Shown here in pieces: positions 1 through 5,328 of a DNA stretch of 12,661 bases. Source of the DNA: Clostridia bacterium (GTDB lineage Bacteria > Bacillota_A > Clostridia > Christensenellales > Aristaeellaceae); the NCBI GenBank assembly GCA_017432405.1, contig JAFRJF010000009.1, positions 1 through 12,661 of the forward strand, given 5' to 3'. Made by a program: the position numbers and the translations under genes. Below the pieces are notes generated by a model. That model worked only from the letters and a program-made list of their open reading frames with translations, was not told where the DNA came from and ran no database searches. Within the stretch, counting starts at the first letter, position 1. Every line of letters starts with the position of its first letter.

Positions 1-295
1 AGCCGCAGAAATCCCGAAGCTCTGCGCATAAACGCAGCAGCGAGAGTAAAAGGGTGTCTGTGGGAATGCCCAGCACCTTCTGAACGACGAAGGCCCGTAT
101 GAAGCTTTCAAGGTGATATTTGTGCTTTCTTCCCATGTGGCGGTAGAAGGCGAGCTTGAAACTGACAGGAATAAGCCTGTCAAAATCAATGTGTTCCTCC
201 AGAAGGCGGATAAGCTGGGGCTTATGCTGCTCGATGGCTTCGGACACACCGTTGTAGATGTCCCACAAGGATATTTGCACGGCTGACTTTCGCAT
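1..295 (-). CDS. IS transposase, N-terminal part (runs off the left edge)
   Basis: An open minus-strand frame starts at an ATG at 293-295 and continues without a stop to base 1, giving 98 residues. AAAAGGGAG lies just upstream at a suitable distance and serves as the ribosome site. The protein begins MRKSAVQISLWDIYNG, has a basic stretch FYRHMGRKHKYHLESFIRAF and continues VQKVLGIPTD, ending in LRLCAELRDFCG. This pattern (GRKxKYxLESFIRA, later LRxFCGF) matches, from memory, the N-terminal domain of DDE transposases of the IS5/IS1182-like, DUF772-type group. The catalytic DDE residues would lie beyond the window edge and cannot be seen, so completeness and activity are unknown. The family call is moderate; that it is a transposase is fairly likely. 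Confidence 0.72.
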   Translation of the reverse strand, partial: MRKSAVQISLWDIYNGVSEAIEQHKPQLIRLLEEHIDFDRLIPVSFKLAFYRHMGRKHKYHLESFIRAFVVQKVLGIPTDTLLLSLLRLCAELRDFCG

Positions 296-341
296 GGTTT
301 TTCTCCCTTTTGTTGTACGATTGAAGTAGTGGTGTACTGAT

Positions 342-370
342 ATTATACAGCAAAAGTGGAGAAAAATCAG
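342..370 (-). promoter_or_regulatory. Probable promoter of the IS transposase
   Basis: On the minus strand there is a perfect TATAAT at 342-347 and, 17 bp upstream, a weak -35 CTGATT at 365-370. It lies about 50 bp upstream of the transposase start. The -10 is convincing and the -35 is poor. Confidence 0.45.
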
Positions 371-478
371 TTGATAAATGTATCAAAATCACTTGTATTT
401 GCGGGCTTTCTCGACTTTTACAAGTGGCTAATATACTCAAATCAGAAAGGAGGCTTGGCGCTTATGGAAATCGCAAAA

Positions 479-509
479 GGACAACACACAGGGACGGTTC
501 TTTGTGTCA
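479..509 (-). repeat. Dispersed palindromic repeat, copy A (inverted, diverged)
   Basis: Contains GGGACGGTTCTTTGTGTC (491-508), the reverse complement of the AGAACCGTCCC core seen in copies B, C and D. The outer arms have drifted from GGGACA/TGTCCC to GGACA/TGTC-type ends. Confidence 0.65.
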
Positions 510-521
510 TTGGATGCGTTA

Positions 522-550
522 TGGGACAAGAGAACCGTCCCCTTGTCCCA
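522..550 (+). repeat. Dispersed palindromic repeat, copy B
   Basis: A 29-bp unit bounded by TGGGACA and TGTCCCA with AGAACCGTCCCC inside. The outer arms pair perfectly over 7 bp. Copy C lies 39 bp away in the same orientation. Confidence 0.75.
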
Positions 551-589
551 GAATCATCGCCAGAAACCCTCGGATGATCGCGCAAAAAG

Positions 590-618
590 TGGGACAGAAG
601 AACCGTCCCTTTGTCCCA
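590..618 (+). repeat. Dispersed palindromic repeat, copy C
   Basis: A 29-bp unit with TGGGACAGAAGAACCGTCCC at its start and TTTGTCCCA at its end. It is nearly identical to copy D on the other side of the LRR gene. Confidence 0.75.
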
Positions 619-630
619 TTTCGAACAAAT

Positions 631-671
631 ACAGGGGCGGCCTGCCTGCAACAGCAATAGGCCGCCCCTGT
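631..671 (-). terminator. Terminator hairpin of the LRR gene
   Basis: A perfect 13-bp stem ACAGGGGCGGCCT (631-643) with AGGCCGCCCCTGT (659-671) and a 15-base loop lies 23 bp past the LRR stop codon. On the minus strand it is followed by only ATTTGTT, a weak U-tract, so termination is likely but may be inefficient. Confidence 0.65.
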
Positions 672-693
672 GGATTGCGTTTCAGTCCCTTGT

Positions 694-2739
694 TTATGCG
701 CCCTTGTACAATACCTTCTTGCCTGCGGTCAGGCTGGTGCCCTTGTCGATATACAGATGAGGCTTGAAGCCCCATTCCTCCTCGGTGCCCCACATGATCT
801 GGTCTTTGTCCACCTTTTTCTCCAGCTTCAGCGCTTCCTGCAGCGCGGTGCAATTCTTGATGTCGATCGTCTCGATCTGGTTGATGACGGCCCAAAGCGT
901 CTCCAGCTTCCTGTTTTTGCTCACATCCAGCGTCGTAATCCGGTTTCCCGCGCAGCTAAAGCCCAACAGCTCCGTGTTTTTCGTCACGTCCAGTGCCGTC
1001 AGCCGGTTGTTCGCACAATCAAGGCTACGCAGCCCGGAATTCCTGCTCACGTCCAGCGCCGTCAGCCGGTTCATATAGCAGGCCAGCACCTCCAGCTTCG
1101 TGTTATTGCGCACATCCAGCGCCGTCAGCTGGTTGTTCCCGCAAAAAAGGGTCTTCAGGTTCGGCAGCGTGCTCACATCCAGCTTCTTGATCTTGTTTTC
1201 ATCGCAGTCCAGCCACTCCAGCTTTGGGCACCTGCCCACATCCAGCGCGGTGATCCGGTTGCCAAAGCATTTCAGCACTACCAGCTTTGCGCACTTGCTG
1301 ACGTCCAGTTTTTTGATCTGGTTTTGATTGCATTCCAGCTCCTCAAGCTTTGCGCACCTGCTCACATCCAGCTCAGTGAGCTTGTTTTCATAGCAGATCA
1401 GCAGCATCAGCTTTGCGCTCTTGCTGACATCCAGCTTCTTGATCTTGTTTTTTGCGCAGGTCAGCCTCTCCAGCTTCGCGGTTCCGCTGACGTTCAGCTT
1501 CGTCAGGGCGTTCCGGTCGCACTCCAGCTCCTTCAGCTTCGCCTTGTTGCCCACATCCAGCGCGGCAATCTTGTTGTCAAAGCAGATCAGCTTCTCGAGG
1601 TTTTTGCACTTGCCCACATCCAGCGCGGCGATCTGGTTTTCAAAGCATTCCAGCGTCACCAGCTTTGTACACTTGCTCACATCCAGCTTCCTGATCTGGT
1701 TTTCAAAGCAGCTTAATTCCTCCAACGCTTTGTTTTTGCTGACATCCAGCTTCTTCAGCTGGTTCGTCTCACATCTCAGGGCCTTCAGTTTTGTGCACGC
1801 GCTGACATCCAGCGACGTCAGCTGGTTCCTTTCGGCACGAAGCGTCACCAGCTTCGCGTTCTTGCGCACATCCAGCTTCGTCAGCCGGTTTTCCGATAAG
1901 ATCAGGTATTGAAGCCGAGTGTTCCTGCTCACATCCATTGCAGTCAACCGGTTCGACTCGACGCACAGCTCCTTCAGCTTCACAAGAGTGGTGACATCCA
2001 GCTCTGTCAGCTGGTTGTCGTCACAATAGAGGGACGCCAGCTTCGGGCATTTGCTGACGTCCAGCTTCGTCAGCTTGTTGCCCCCGCACATGATATCGTC
2101 GAGCTCCGGATTCTTCGTGACGTCCAGCTTCTTCAGCCGGTTCCTTTCGACGCGAAGCCCCACCAGCTTCGGGTTCTTGCTGACATCCAGTTTCGTCAGC
2201 TTGTTCTCCGCGCAGCACAGCGAAGCCAGGTTCGCATTCTTGCTGACATCCAGGGTTGTGAGACCGCATCCCACGCAAGAAAGCCTACTCAAGTTCTCGA
2301 AGTATTCGATGCCCTGCAGGTTTTTACAGGTGATCTTGTTGGACCCGTTTTCCAGGTCCTCATAGTCGCGCAGGTTGATCTCCGTCACCGCCCCGGCCTC
2401 GGCCTGGGACAGCTTGCCGTCGCCGTCGGTGTCGAAATGCTCCTTCACATAATCGCGGAAGGTCGCGTCCGGAAAGTTGGCCTTGCTGATGGCCACGGGC
2501 TTCTTCTCATCCCCCGCATTGGTGTCGGGCTGTACGGCCTCCCCGACGTCCAATGCCGGCAGCGCCTCCAGTTCCCCGGACAGCTCCGGCAGCTCTATCG
2601 ACTCGAAATCCCCTTCCAGCGCCTCGCCCTCCAGGGCCGGGGACGCCTCGATGACGATCTCCTCCTCCGCCAGCGCGCCCATCGTCGGGATGCTCAGCAA
2701 CATCGCCGCAGCCAACACCATGCAAAGCAGCCTCTTCAT
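694..2739 (-). CDS. Secreted leucine-rich-repeat protein with EF-hand-like loop
   Basis: A 681-residue protein. The start at 2739 is supported by GAGGAGGT about 8 bases upstream. Residues 1-24 form a signal peptide (MKRLLCMVLAAAMLLS, cleavage near GALA). An acidic, probably disordered stretch follows (25-80). At 88-120 comes FPDATFRDYV, then a canonical calcium loop DTDGDGKLSQAE (D103, D105, D107, E114); this block often caps LRR arrays in gut bacteria. Residues 160-621 are 22 consecutive repeats of exactly 21 residues with consensus LTxLDVSKNxKLxxLxCxxNx. A degenerate repeat (622-642) and a 39-residue tail close the array. No LPxTG motif, SLH domain or transmembrane anchor is visible, so it is presumably released or held non-covalently. 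Binding to host or neighbouring-cell ligands is possible for such proteins but not shown here. It is monocistronic, with its own promoter and terminator. Confidence 0.93.
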   Translation of the reverse strand: MKRLLCMVLAAAMLLSIPTMGALAEEEIVIEASPALEGEALEGDFESIELPELSGELEALPALDVGEAVQPDTNAGDEKKPVAISKANFPDATFRDYVKEHFDTDGDGKLSQAEAGAVTEINLRDYEDLENGSNKITCKNLQGIEYFENLSRLSCVGCGLTTLDVSKNANLASLCCAENKLTKLDVSKNPKLVGLRVERNRLKKLDVTKNPELDDIMCGGNKLTKLDVSKCPKLASLYCDDNQLTELDVTTLVKLKELCVESNRLTAMDVSRNTRLQYLILSENRLTKLDVRKNAKLVTLRAERNQLTSLDVSACTKLKALRCETNQLKKLDVSKNKALEELSCFENQIRKLDVSKCTKLVTLECFENQIAALDVGKCKNLEKLICFDNKIAALDVGNKAKLKELECDRNALTKLNVSGTAKLERLTCAKNKIKKLDVSKSAKLMLLICYENKLTELDVSRCAKLEELECNQNQIKKLDVSKCAKLVVLKCFGNRITALDVGRCPKLEWLDCDENKIKKLDVSTLPNLKTLFCGNNQLTALDVRNNTKLEVLACYMNRLTALDVSRNSGLRSLDCANNRLTALDVTKNTELLGFSCAGNRITTLDVSKNRKLETLWAVINQIETIDIKNCTALQEALKLEKKVDKDQIMWGTEEEWGFKPHLYIDKGTSLTAGKKVLYKGA
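877..2262 (-). repeat. 22 x 63-bp coding tandem repeats (LRR array)
   Basis: The DNA has strict 63-bp periodicity across 1,386 bp, corresponding to 21-residue LRR units with no insertions or deletions. Units share CTGACATCCAG-type blocks on the plus strand, the reverse complement of the LDVS codons. The copies differ from one another enough that they look old and not freshly amplified. Confidence 0.9.
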
Positions 2740-2796
2740 ATCGGAAATACCTCCTCAAAATCAATCGGATAACCGATGTGACACCCTTTCTTTACC

Positions 2797-2825
2797 ACTA
2801 TAAAACAATACCCGCAATCAATCAA
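2797..2825 (-). promoter_or_regulatory. Promoter of the LRR gene
   Basis: Minus strand: -35 TTGATT (2820-2825), 17-bp spacer, -10 TATAGT (2797-2802), about 58 bp upstream of the LRR start codon. Confidence 0.65.
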
Positions 2826-2862
2826 GCCCTTTCACGGTTGTTTCCGTTATTTTAACAATCAG

Positions 2863-2892
2863 CGGGACAGAAGAACCGTCCCCTTTGTCCCA
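2863..2892 (+). repeat. Dispersed palindromic repeat, copy D
   Basis: GGGACAGAAGAACCGTCCCC followed by TTTGTCCCA. It matches copy C except for one extra base and the first base. With copies B and C it brackets the LRR gene. Confidence 0.75.
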
Positions 2893-2939
2893 AGCCCCAA
2901 AACTTTACGCACCATTTCCCCATTCCCTGAAATTTCGGC

Positions 2940-2968
2940 TTGACAAAACCGCCCGGAGGATGTATAAT
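2940..2968 (+). promoter_or_regulatory. Consensus promoter of tRNA-Pro
   Basis: Perfect TTGACA (2940-2945), 17-bp spacer, perfect TATAAT (2963-2968). It should start transcription near 2975, about 55 bp before the mature tRNA. Confidence 0.88.
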
Positions 2969-3030
2969 GCTCTATGTTGTCAAGGTGATTCGATCGATGT
3001 TTGAATGCTGCGGCGACATGAACTGAATAT

Positions 3031-3107
3031 CTGGGTGTAGCGCAGTTTGGTAGCGTGCTTGAATGGGGTTCAAGAGGCCGGAGGTTCGAATCCTCTCACC
3101 CAGACCA
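3031..3107 (+). tRNA. tRNA-Pro(GGG)
   Basis: A full 77-nt cloverleaf. The acceptor stem is CTGGGTG with CACCCAG, discriminator A and an encoded CCA. The anticodon stem CTTGA/TCAAG encloses the loop ATGGGGT, giving anticodon GGG. The T arm GGAGG-TTCGAAT-CCTCT is present. C1:G72 is typical of bacterial tRNA-Pro. Its 3' part, from position 30 onward, is duplicated at 4313-4361, so it served as an integration site and was rebuilt intact. Confidence 0.95.
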
Positions 3108-3108
3108 C
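3060..3108 (+). repeat. attL-like 49-bp direct repeat (within tRNA-Pro)
   Basis: 49 bases from the anticodon stem to one base past CCA are identical to 4313-4361. This is the usual position of a tyrosine-integrase attachment core, covering the anticodon arm, T arm and 3' end of a tRNA gene. Confidence 0.85.
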
Positions 3109-3114
3109 ATAAAG

Positions 3115-3143
3115 CCCTGAAGCGGAATCGTTTCAGGGTTTTT
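3115..3143 (+). terminator. Terminator after tRNA-Pro
   Basis: CCCTGAAGCG-GAAT-CGTTTCAGGG, a 10-bp stem with one G-U pair, followed by TTTTTG. It begins 8 bases after the tRNA CCA and so lies inside the inserted element. Confidence 0.8.
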
Positions 3144-3183
3144 GTTACCCTCAAATAGATTCATATACTATCGAAATACTTGA

Positions 3184-3801
3184 TTATTCTTTATTTGAGA
3201 AGTACTTTATAAGTTGAACCAAATATCTGTTGGAATCATGACCTATTTCATCATTATCCAGATTTCGGTGCCCAAATATATAAAAACCGTTTCTCTCATA
3301 GAATTCTATCAATTCGAGCTTATCCTCACATTCCAGATAGACCATTTTCCCTCCCATTATCCGTTGAGCTTCGCGAACTTTATTGCAGGCAAAAGCAAGT
3401 AACTGATCTCCTGTTATCAGCCTATTGTTCTCATTTTCGAAGTTCTTTCCAAGCTGTCCTATCAATGGCAAAGAAATGGAATATTGTTTTGCGTCATAAT
3501 CATAGCGGGCAAAACGGTTCAATCTCGAACGCCACCGTCTATTAAGAGTAGACCCTTTAATCGAAACTGATTTGTTTGCAAGCGCATAATACCCTACCAA
3601 TACGGGAGTGCCCCTATAGCTATGATAAACCAAATGCGTTGCGGCAAATCCCATTTTATCGAATTCAATTGCCTTGGTCTTTATAAAATACTCAATGTCT
3701 GGATTTAATGGGCATGAAAAGCGGGAAAGCTCATTCTGCATAACAGCTTCCCCGCGAACGTCAATCATGTCTTTTAAGCTTGCTTGCCAGTAGCCAGTCA
3801 T
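3184..3801 (-). CDS. GNAT-family acetyltransferase, toxin-like partner of the small upstream gene
   Basis: 205 residues. The start ATG overlaps the upstream stop (ATGA), with GGGAG just before it, so the two genes are translationally coupled. The middle and C-terminal part read as a GNAT acetyl-CoA-dependent acyltransferase: beta strand YSISLPLIGQLGKN, then ITGDQLLAFACNKVREAQRI, strand GGKMVYLECEDK, then LIEFYERNGFYIFGHR. The ECEDK...FYERNGF block is the typical GNAT C-terminal core. The acceptor substrate cannot be told. From memory, close relatives occur on Firmicutes plasmids and integrative elements downstream of a small protein like the one here. A toxin that acetylates aminoacyl-tRNA, as in TacT or AtaT, is one possibility, but those partners carry a ribbon-helix-helix antitoxin that I cannot demonstrate here. 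The gene is AT-richer than flanking genes, consistent with transfer. Confidence 0.82.
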   Translation of the reverse strand: MTGYWQASLKDMIDVRGEAVMQNELSRFSCPLNPDIEYFIKTKAIEFDKMGFAATHLVYHSYRGTPVLVGYYALANKSVSIKGSTLNRRWRSRLNRFARYDYDAKQYSISLPLIGQLGKNFENENNRLITGDQLLAFACNKVREAQRIMGGKMVYLECEDKLELIEFYERNGFYIFGHRNLDNDEIGHDSNRYLVQLIKYFSNKE

Positions 3802-3986
3802 TGTTCTCCCTCAGCGCAAAACATCTTCTGTATTACATCCTTGCTCATATCCTTGGCCGGAACCTGTTCATCAATCGGATACGAATGATCCGACACAGAA
3901 TCAGATCGCTCTAAAGCTCTTATGAATGCCTGGCATTCTTTCTTGCCGTGCAAATTGACACTCTTGACAAAACTCTTTGTTGCCAT
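3798..3986 (-). CDS. Small antitoxin-like protein coupled to the GNAT gene
   Basis: 62 residues, MATKSFVKSVNLHG at the start and SKDVIQKMFCAEGEQ at the end. I place the start at the ATG at 3986 because AAGGAGG ends 8 bases upstream. A longer reading from a GTG at 3995 would begin inside that ribosome site. The layout is a short beta-like strand (KSFVKSVNL), a helix (KKECQAFIRALERS), a polar linker and a short C-terminal helix, as expected for a small regulator or antitoxin that wraps its partner. The stop overlaps the GNAT start by 4 bp and a consensus promoter lies upstream. I do not recognise a named family with certainty; antitoxin is inferred from size, order and coupling. Confidence 0.75.
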   Translation of the reverse strand: MATKSFVKSVNLHGKKECQAFIRALERSDSVSDHSYPIDEQVPAKDMSKDVIQKMFCAEGEQ

Positions 3987-4008
3987 TCTGCACACCTCCT
4001 TGATTAAC

Positions 4009-4082
4009 CTATGCGTAATTCTGTTCCAGGATACGAGAACTGTAGCATTAAAGCAAAAGACAATTGGTTCCTTTACGCATAG
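4009..4082 (-). promoter_or_regulatory. 10-bp inverted repeat in the leader of the GNAT operon
   Basis: CTATGCGTAA (4009-4018) and TTACGCATAG (4073-4082) are perfect complements 54 bp apart. They lie in the roughly 110-base untranslated leader, with the inner arm ending about 11 bases before AAGGAGG. This may be paired operator half-sites for the small protein, or an RNA stem controlling translation. Confidence 0.6.
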
Positions 4083-4104
4083 CTATCCAATAACCAGCAT
4101 ATTA

Positions 4105-4134
4105 ATTATACGAATACATCATGTTTTTTGTCAA
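4105..4134 (-). promoter_or_regulatory. Consensus promoter of the GNAT operon
   Basis: Minus strand: perfect TTGACA (4129-4134), 18-bp spacer, perfect TATAAT (4105-4110). It is a strong promoter, as is common for autoregulated two-gene modules. The remaining 4135-4312 inside the element holds no gene I can see. Confidence 0.85.
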
Positions 4135-4312
4135 GGGGCTATAAGGCTCGTGAAATAATTTACAATTAAAACACAAAGTGAAATGTTCCCCTGGCAACTT
4201 AATGGCAACCCTGCTCTTACAGCGTTTTATATCACAACACAATTCAGAGCAAACATGCATCAATATTCATAGATTCTATGCCACGCCTGCATTTTATACA
4301 TTTCCGCATTTC

Positions 4313-4361
4313 TGAATGGGGTTCAAGAGGCCGGAGGTTCGAATCCTCTCACCCAGACCAC
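4313..4361 (+). repeat. attR-like 49-bp direct repeat (orphan tRNA-Pro tail)
   Basis: Identical to 3060-3108: the anticodon loop, variable loop, T arm, acceptor 3' strand and CCA of tRNA-Pro, without the 5' half. The bases before 4313 do not resemble a tRNA, so it cannot fold as one. Confidence 0.88.
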
Positions 4362-4363
4362 TT

Positions 4364-4392
4364 CCCGAAGCCGAAGGGCTTCGGGTTTTTTT
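4364..4392 (+). terminator. Terminator beyond the orphan tRNA tail
   Basis: Perfect 9-bp stem CCCGAAGCC-GAAG-GGCTTCGGG followed by seven T. It sits 3 bases after the tRNA tail, the position expected for the original tRNA-Pro terminator before integration. Confidence 0.88.
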
Positions 4393-4393
4393 A

Positions 4394-4422
4394 TTGACAC
4401 TTTCAGCGCATCTTATTATAAT
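4394..4422 (+). promoter_or_regulatory. Consensus promoter of the secreted paralog pair
   Basis: Perfect TTGACA (4394-4399), 17-bp spacer, perfect TATAAT (4417-4422). The -35 begins 2 bases after the T-run of the preceding terminator. Transcription should start about 55 bp before the start codon. Confidence 0.87.
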
Positions 4423-4484
4423 TTAAAGTGCCGTATGAGCTATAATCAGCGTAAATCATGCAACAGCGACAGGAGGAATGAAGC

Positions 4485-5213
4485 ATGAAGCCCTTTCGCA
4501 GGATGGCAGCATTGGCAATGGCCGCGCTGCTTGTCGTCGCCCTGTTGAGCGGCTCCGCGCTGGCTGAAGGCGCGCAGGGCAGCGCCGCGCCGGCGCTGAA
4601 GGCGGGAAGGTGGTATTCCCCCGGCAACGCCGCCCGACTGCTCACGGTCAAGGTCTCGAAGGACGCGCTGCTGACCGCAAGCTGGAAGGGCAATTCCCAG
4701 GAGCGCCTGTACATCGACCTGTATAAGGACGCGGAGCGCAAGCATTTCCTGACGGGCCTGAACACGTACCAGGCCGCCAGCGGCACCCAATCCTTTGTCC
4801 TGCGGAAGGGGACCTACTATGTGAGCCTCTCCGATTCCACGAAAAGCAGCCATGTCAGGTTCAGCCTCTGCACCCTGAAGGACTACGGGAACTACTGCCC
4901 CGCCAGGGCCGTCACCCTGCAGCGGGGCGTCAAGGCCATACAGGGCGGGCACACGCCCCTGAATTCCTTTGAGTACGACTGGTTCAAGGTCAGGCTGACC
5001 AGGAAGCAGCGCATCACCGTGCGCTGCTCGACGAATTGCAGCTTTGTCGCGTTCCGGGATACAGCCATGAAGAAGCTGGACGGCGAATCCACCACCAAAA
5101 AGGCCTATCGCACCAGGGACGTACTGGGCCCGGGCACCTATTACCTGCGCGTGAACAACTACGGGATCTATAACGCCTTCGCGACCCGGGCCAACACGAT
5201 CTGGTGGAAATAG
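4485..5213 (+). CDS. Secreted beta-rich protein, paralog 1
   Basis: 242 residues. The start is supported by AGGAGG 8 bases upstream. Residues 1-27 are a signal peptide (FRRMAALAMAALLVVALL, cleavage after SALA). The mature part looks like two related beta-sandwich modules. The first (about 38-130) ends in SFVLRKGTYYVSLS; the second (about 138-242) has DWFKVRLTRKQRITVR and ends in VLGPGTYYLRVNNY. The LxxGTYYxxL strand repeated in each half resembles the bacterial pre-peptidase C-terminal (PPC) fold, which usually helps secretion or binding; this is a motif-level resemblance only. No catalytic site, anchor or transmembrane helix is visible. It is followed by a paralog after 115 bp, probably in the same transcript. 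Function unknown. Confidence 0.88.
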   Translation: MKPFRRMAALAMAALLVVALLSGSALAEGAQGSAAPALKAGRWYSPGNAARLLTVKVSKDALLTASWKGNSQERLYIDLYKDAERKHFLTGLNTYQAASGTQSFVLRKGTYYVSLSDSTKSSHVRFSLCTLKDYGNYCPARAVTLQRGVKAIQGGHTPLNSFEYDWFKVRLTRKQRITVRCSTNCSFVAFRDTAMKKLDGESTTKKAYRTRDVLGPGTYYLRVNNYGIYNAFATRANTIWWK

Positions 5214-5328
5214 GCGCGCGCTTCCCAGCTGCCCGTGCGCCGGGCCACATCGCATATCGGGCGCCCATCGCTTCCGGGATCCGCGGCGCAATGTCGCCGT
5301 ATAAAATCGAACAGGAGATCATCATGCC

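Larger units (their letters stand above)
296..693. other. Gene-poor stretch between the IS and the LRR gene
   Basis: I find no convincing protein gene here: short open frames overlap each other on both strands and lack good starts. It holds the transposase promoter, an 8-bp inverted repeat (CACTTGTA at 390-397, TACAAGTG at 419-426, 21-bp loop), three copies of a dispersed palindromic repeat (479-509, 522-550, 590-618) and the terminator hairpin of the LRR gene (631-671). Confidence 0.6.
3060..4361. mobile_element. Minimal tRNA-Pro-integrated element (1,253 bp plus second att copy)
   Basis: The two 49-bp direct repeats enclose a segment visibly richer in A+T than its GC-rich neighbours. Cargo is one two-gene operon (GNAT enzyme plus a 62-residue partner) with its own promoter. 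No integrase, recombinase or replication gene is present, so the element would have to move in trans or be the remnant of a larger island. The intact tRNA sits on the left. The right copy is a tRNA tail followed by a strong GC-rich terminator (4364-4392) that may be the original tRNA terminator. The boundaries come from the repeat; mobility is inferred. Confidence 0.78.

Noticed and set aside
479..618. A CRISPR array formed by the GGGAC repeats.
   Set aside because: Copies differ in orientation and spacing, spacers are not of uniform length, and no cas gene is present.
670..1716. Long plus-strand open frame opposite the LRR gene, rich in repeated QLxxLxAxAHIQ units.
   Set aside because: It is the antisense shadow of the 63-bp LRR repeats; the minus-strand gene has signal peptide, ribosome site and promoter.
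2972..3154. A 60-residue minus-strand protein over tRNA-Pro.
   Set aside because: It is antisense to the tRNA and a common artefact of gene callers at tRNA loci.
3995..3995. A longer start (GTG, giving MCRMATKS) for the small protein before the GNAT gene.
   Set aside because: That GTG overlaps the AAGGAGGTG ribosome site itself; the ATG at 3986 has ideal spacing.
4313..4361. A second tRNA-Pro gene.
   Set aside because: Only the 3' part is present; no acceptor 5' strand or D arm lies upstream, so it is an attachment-site copy.
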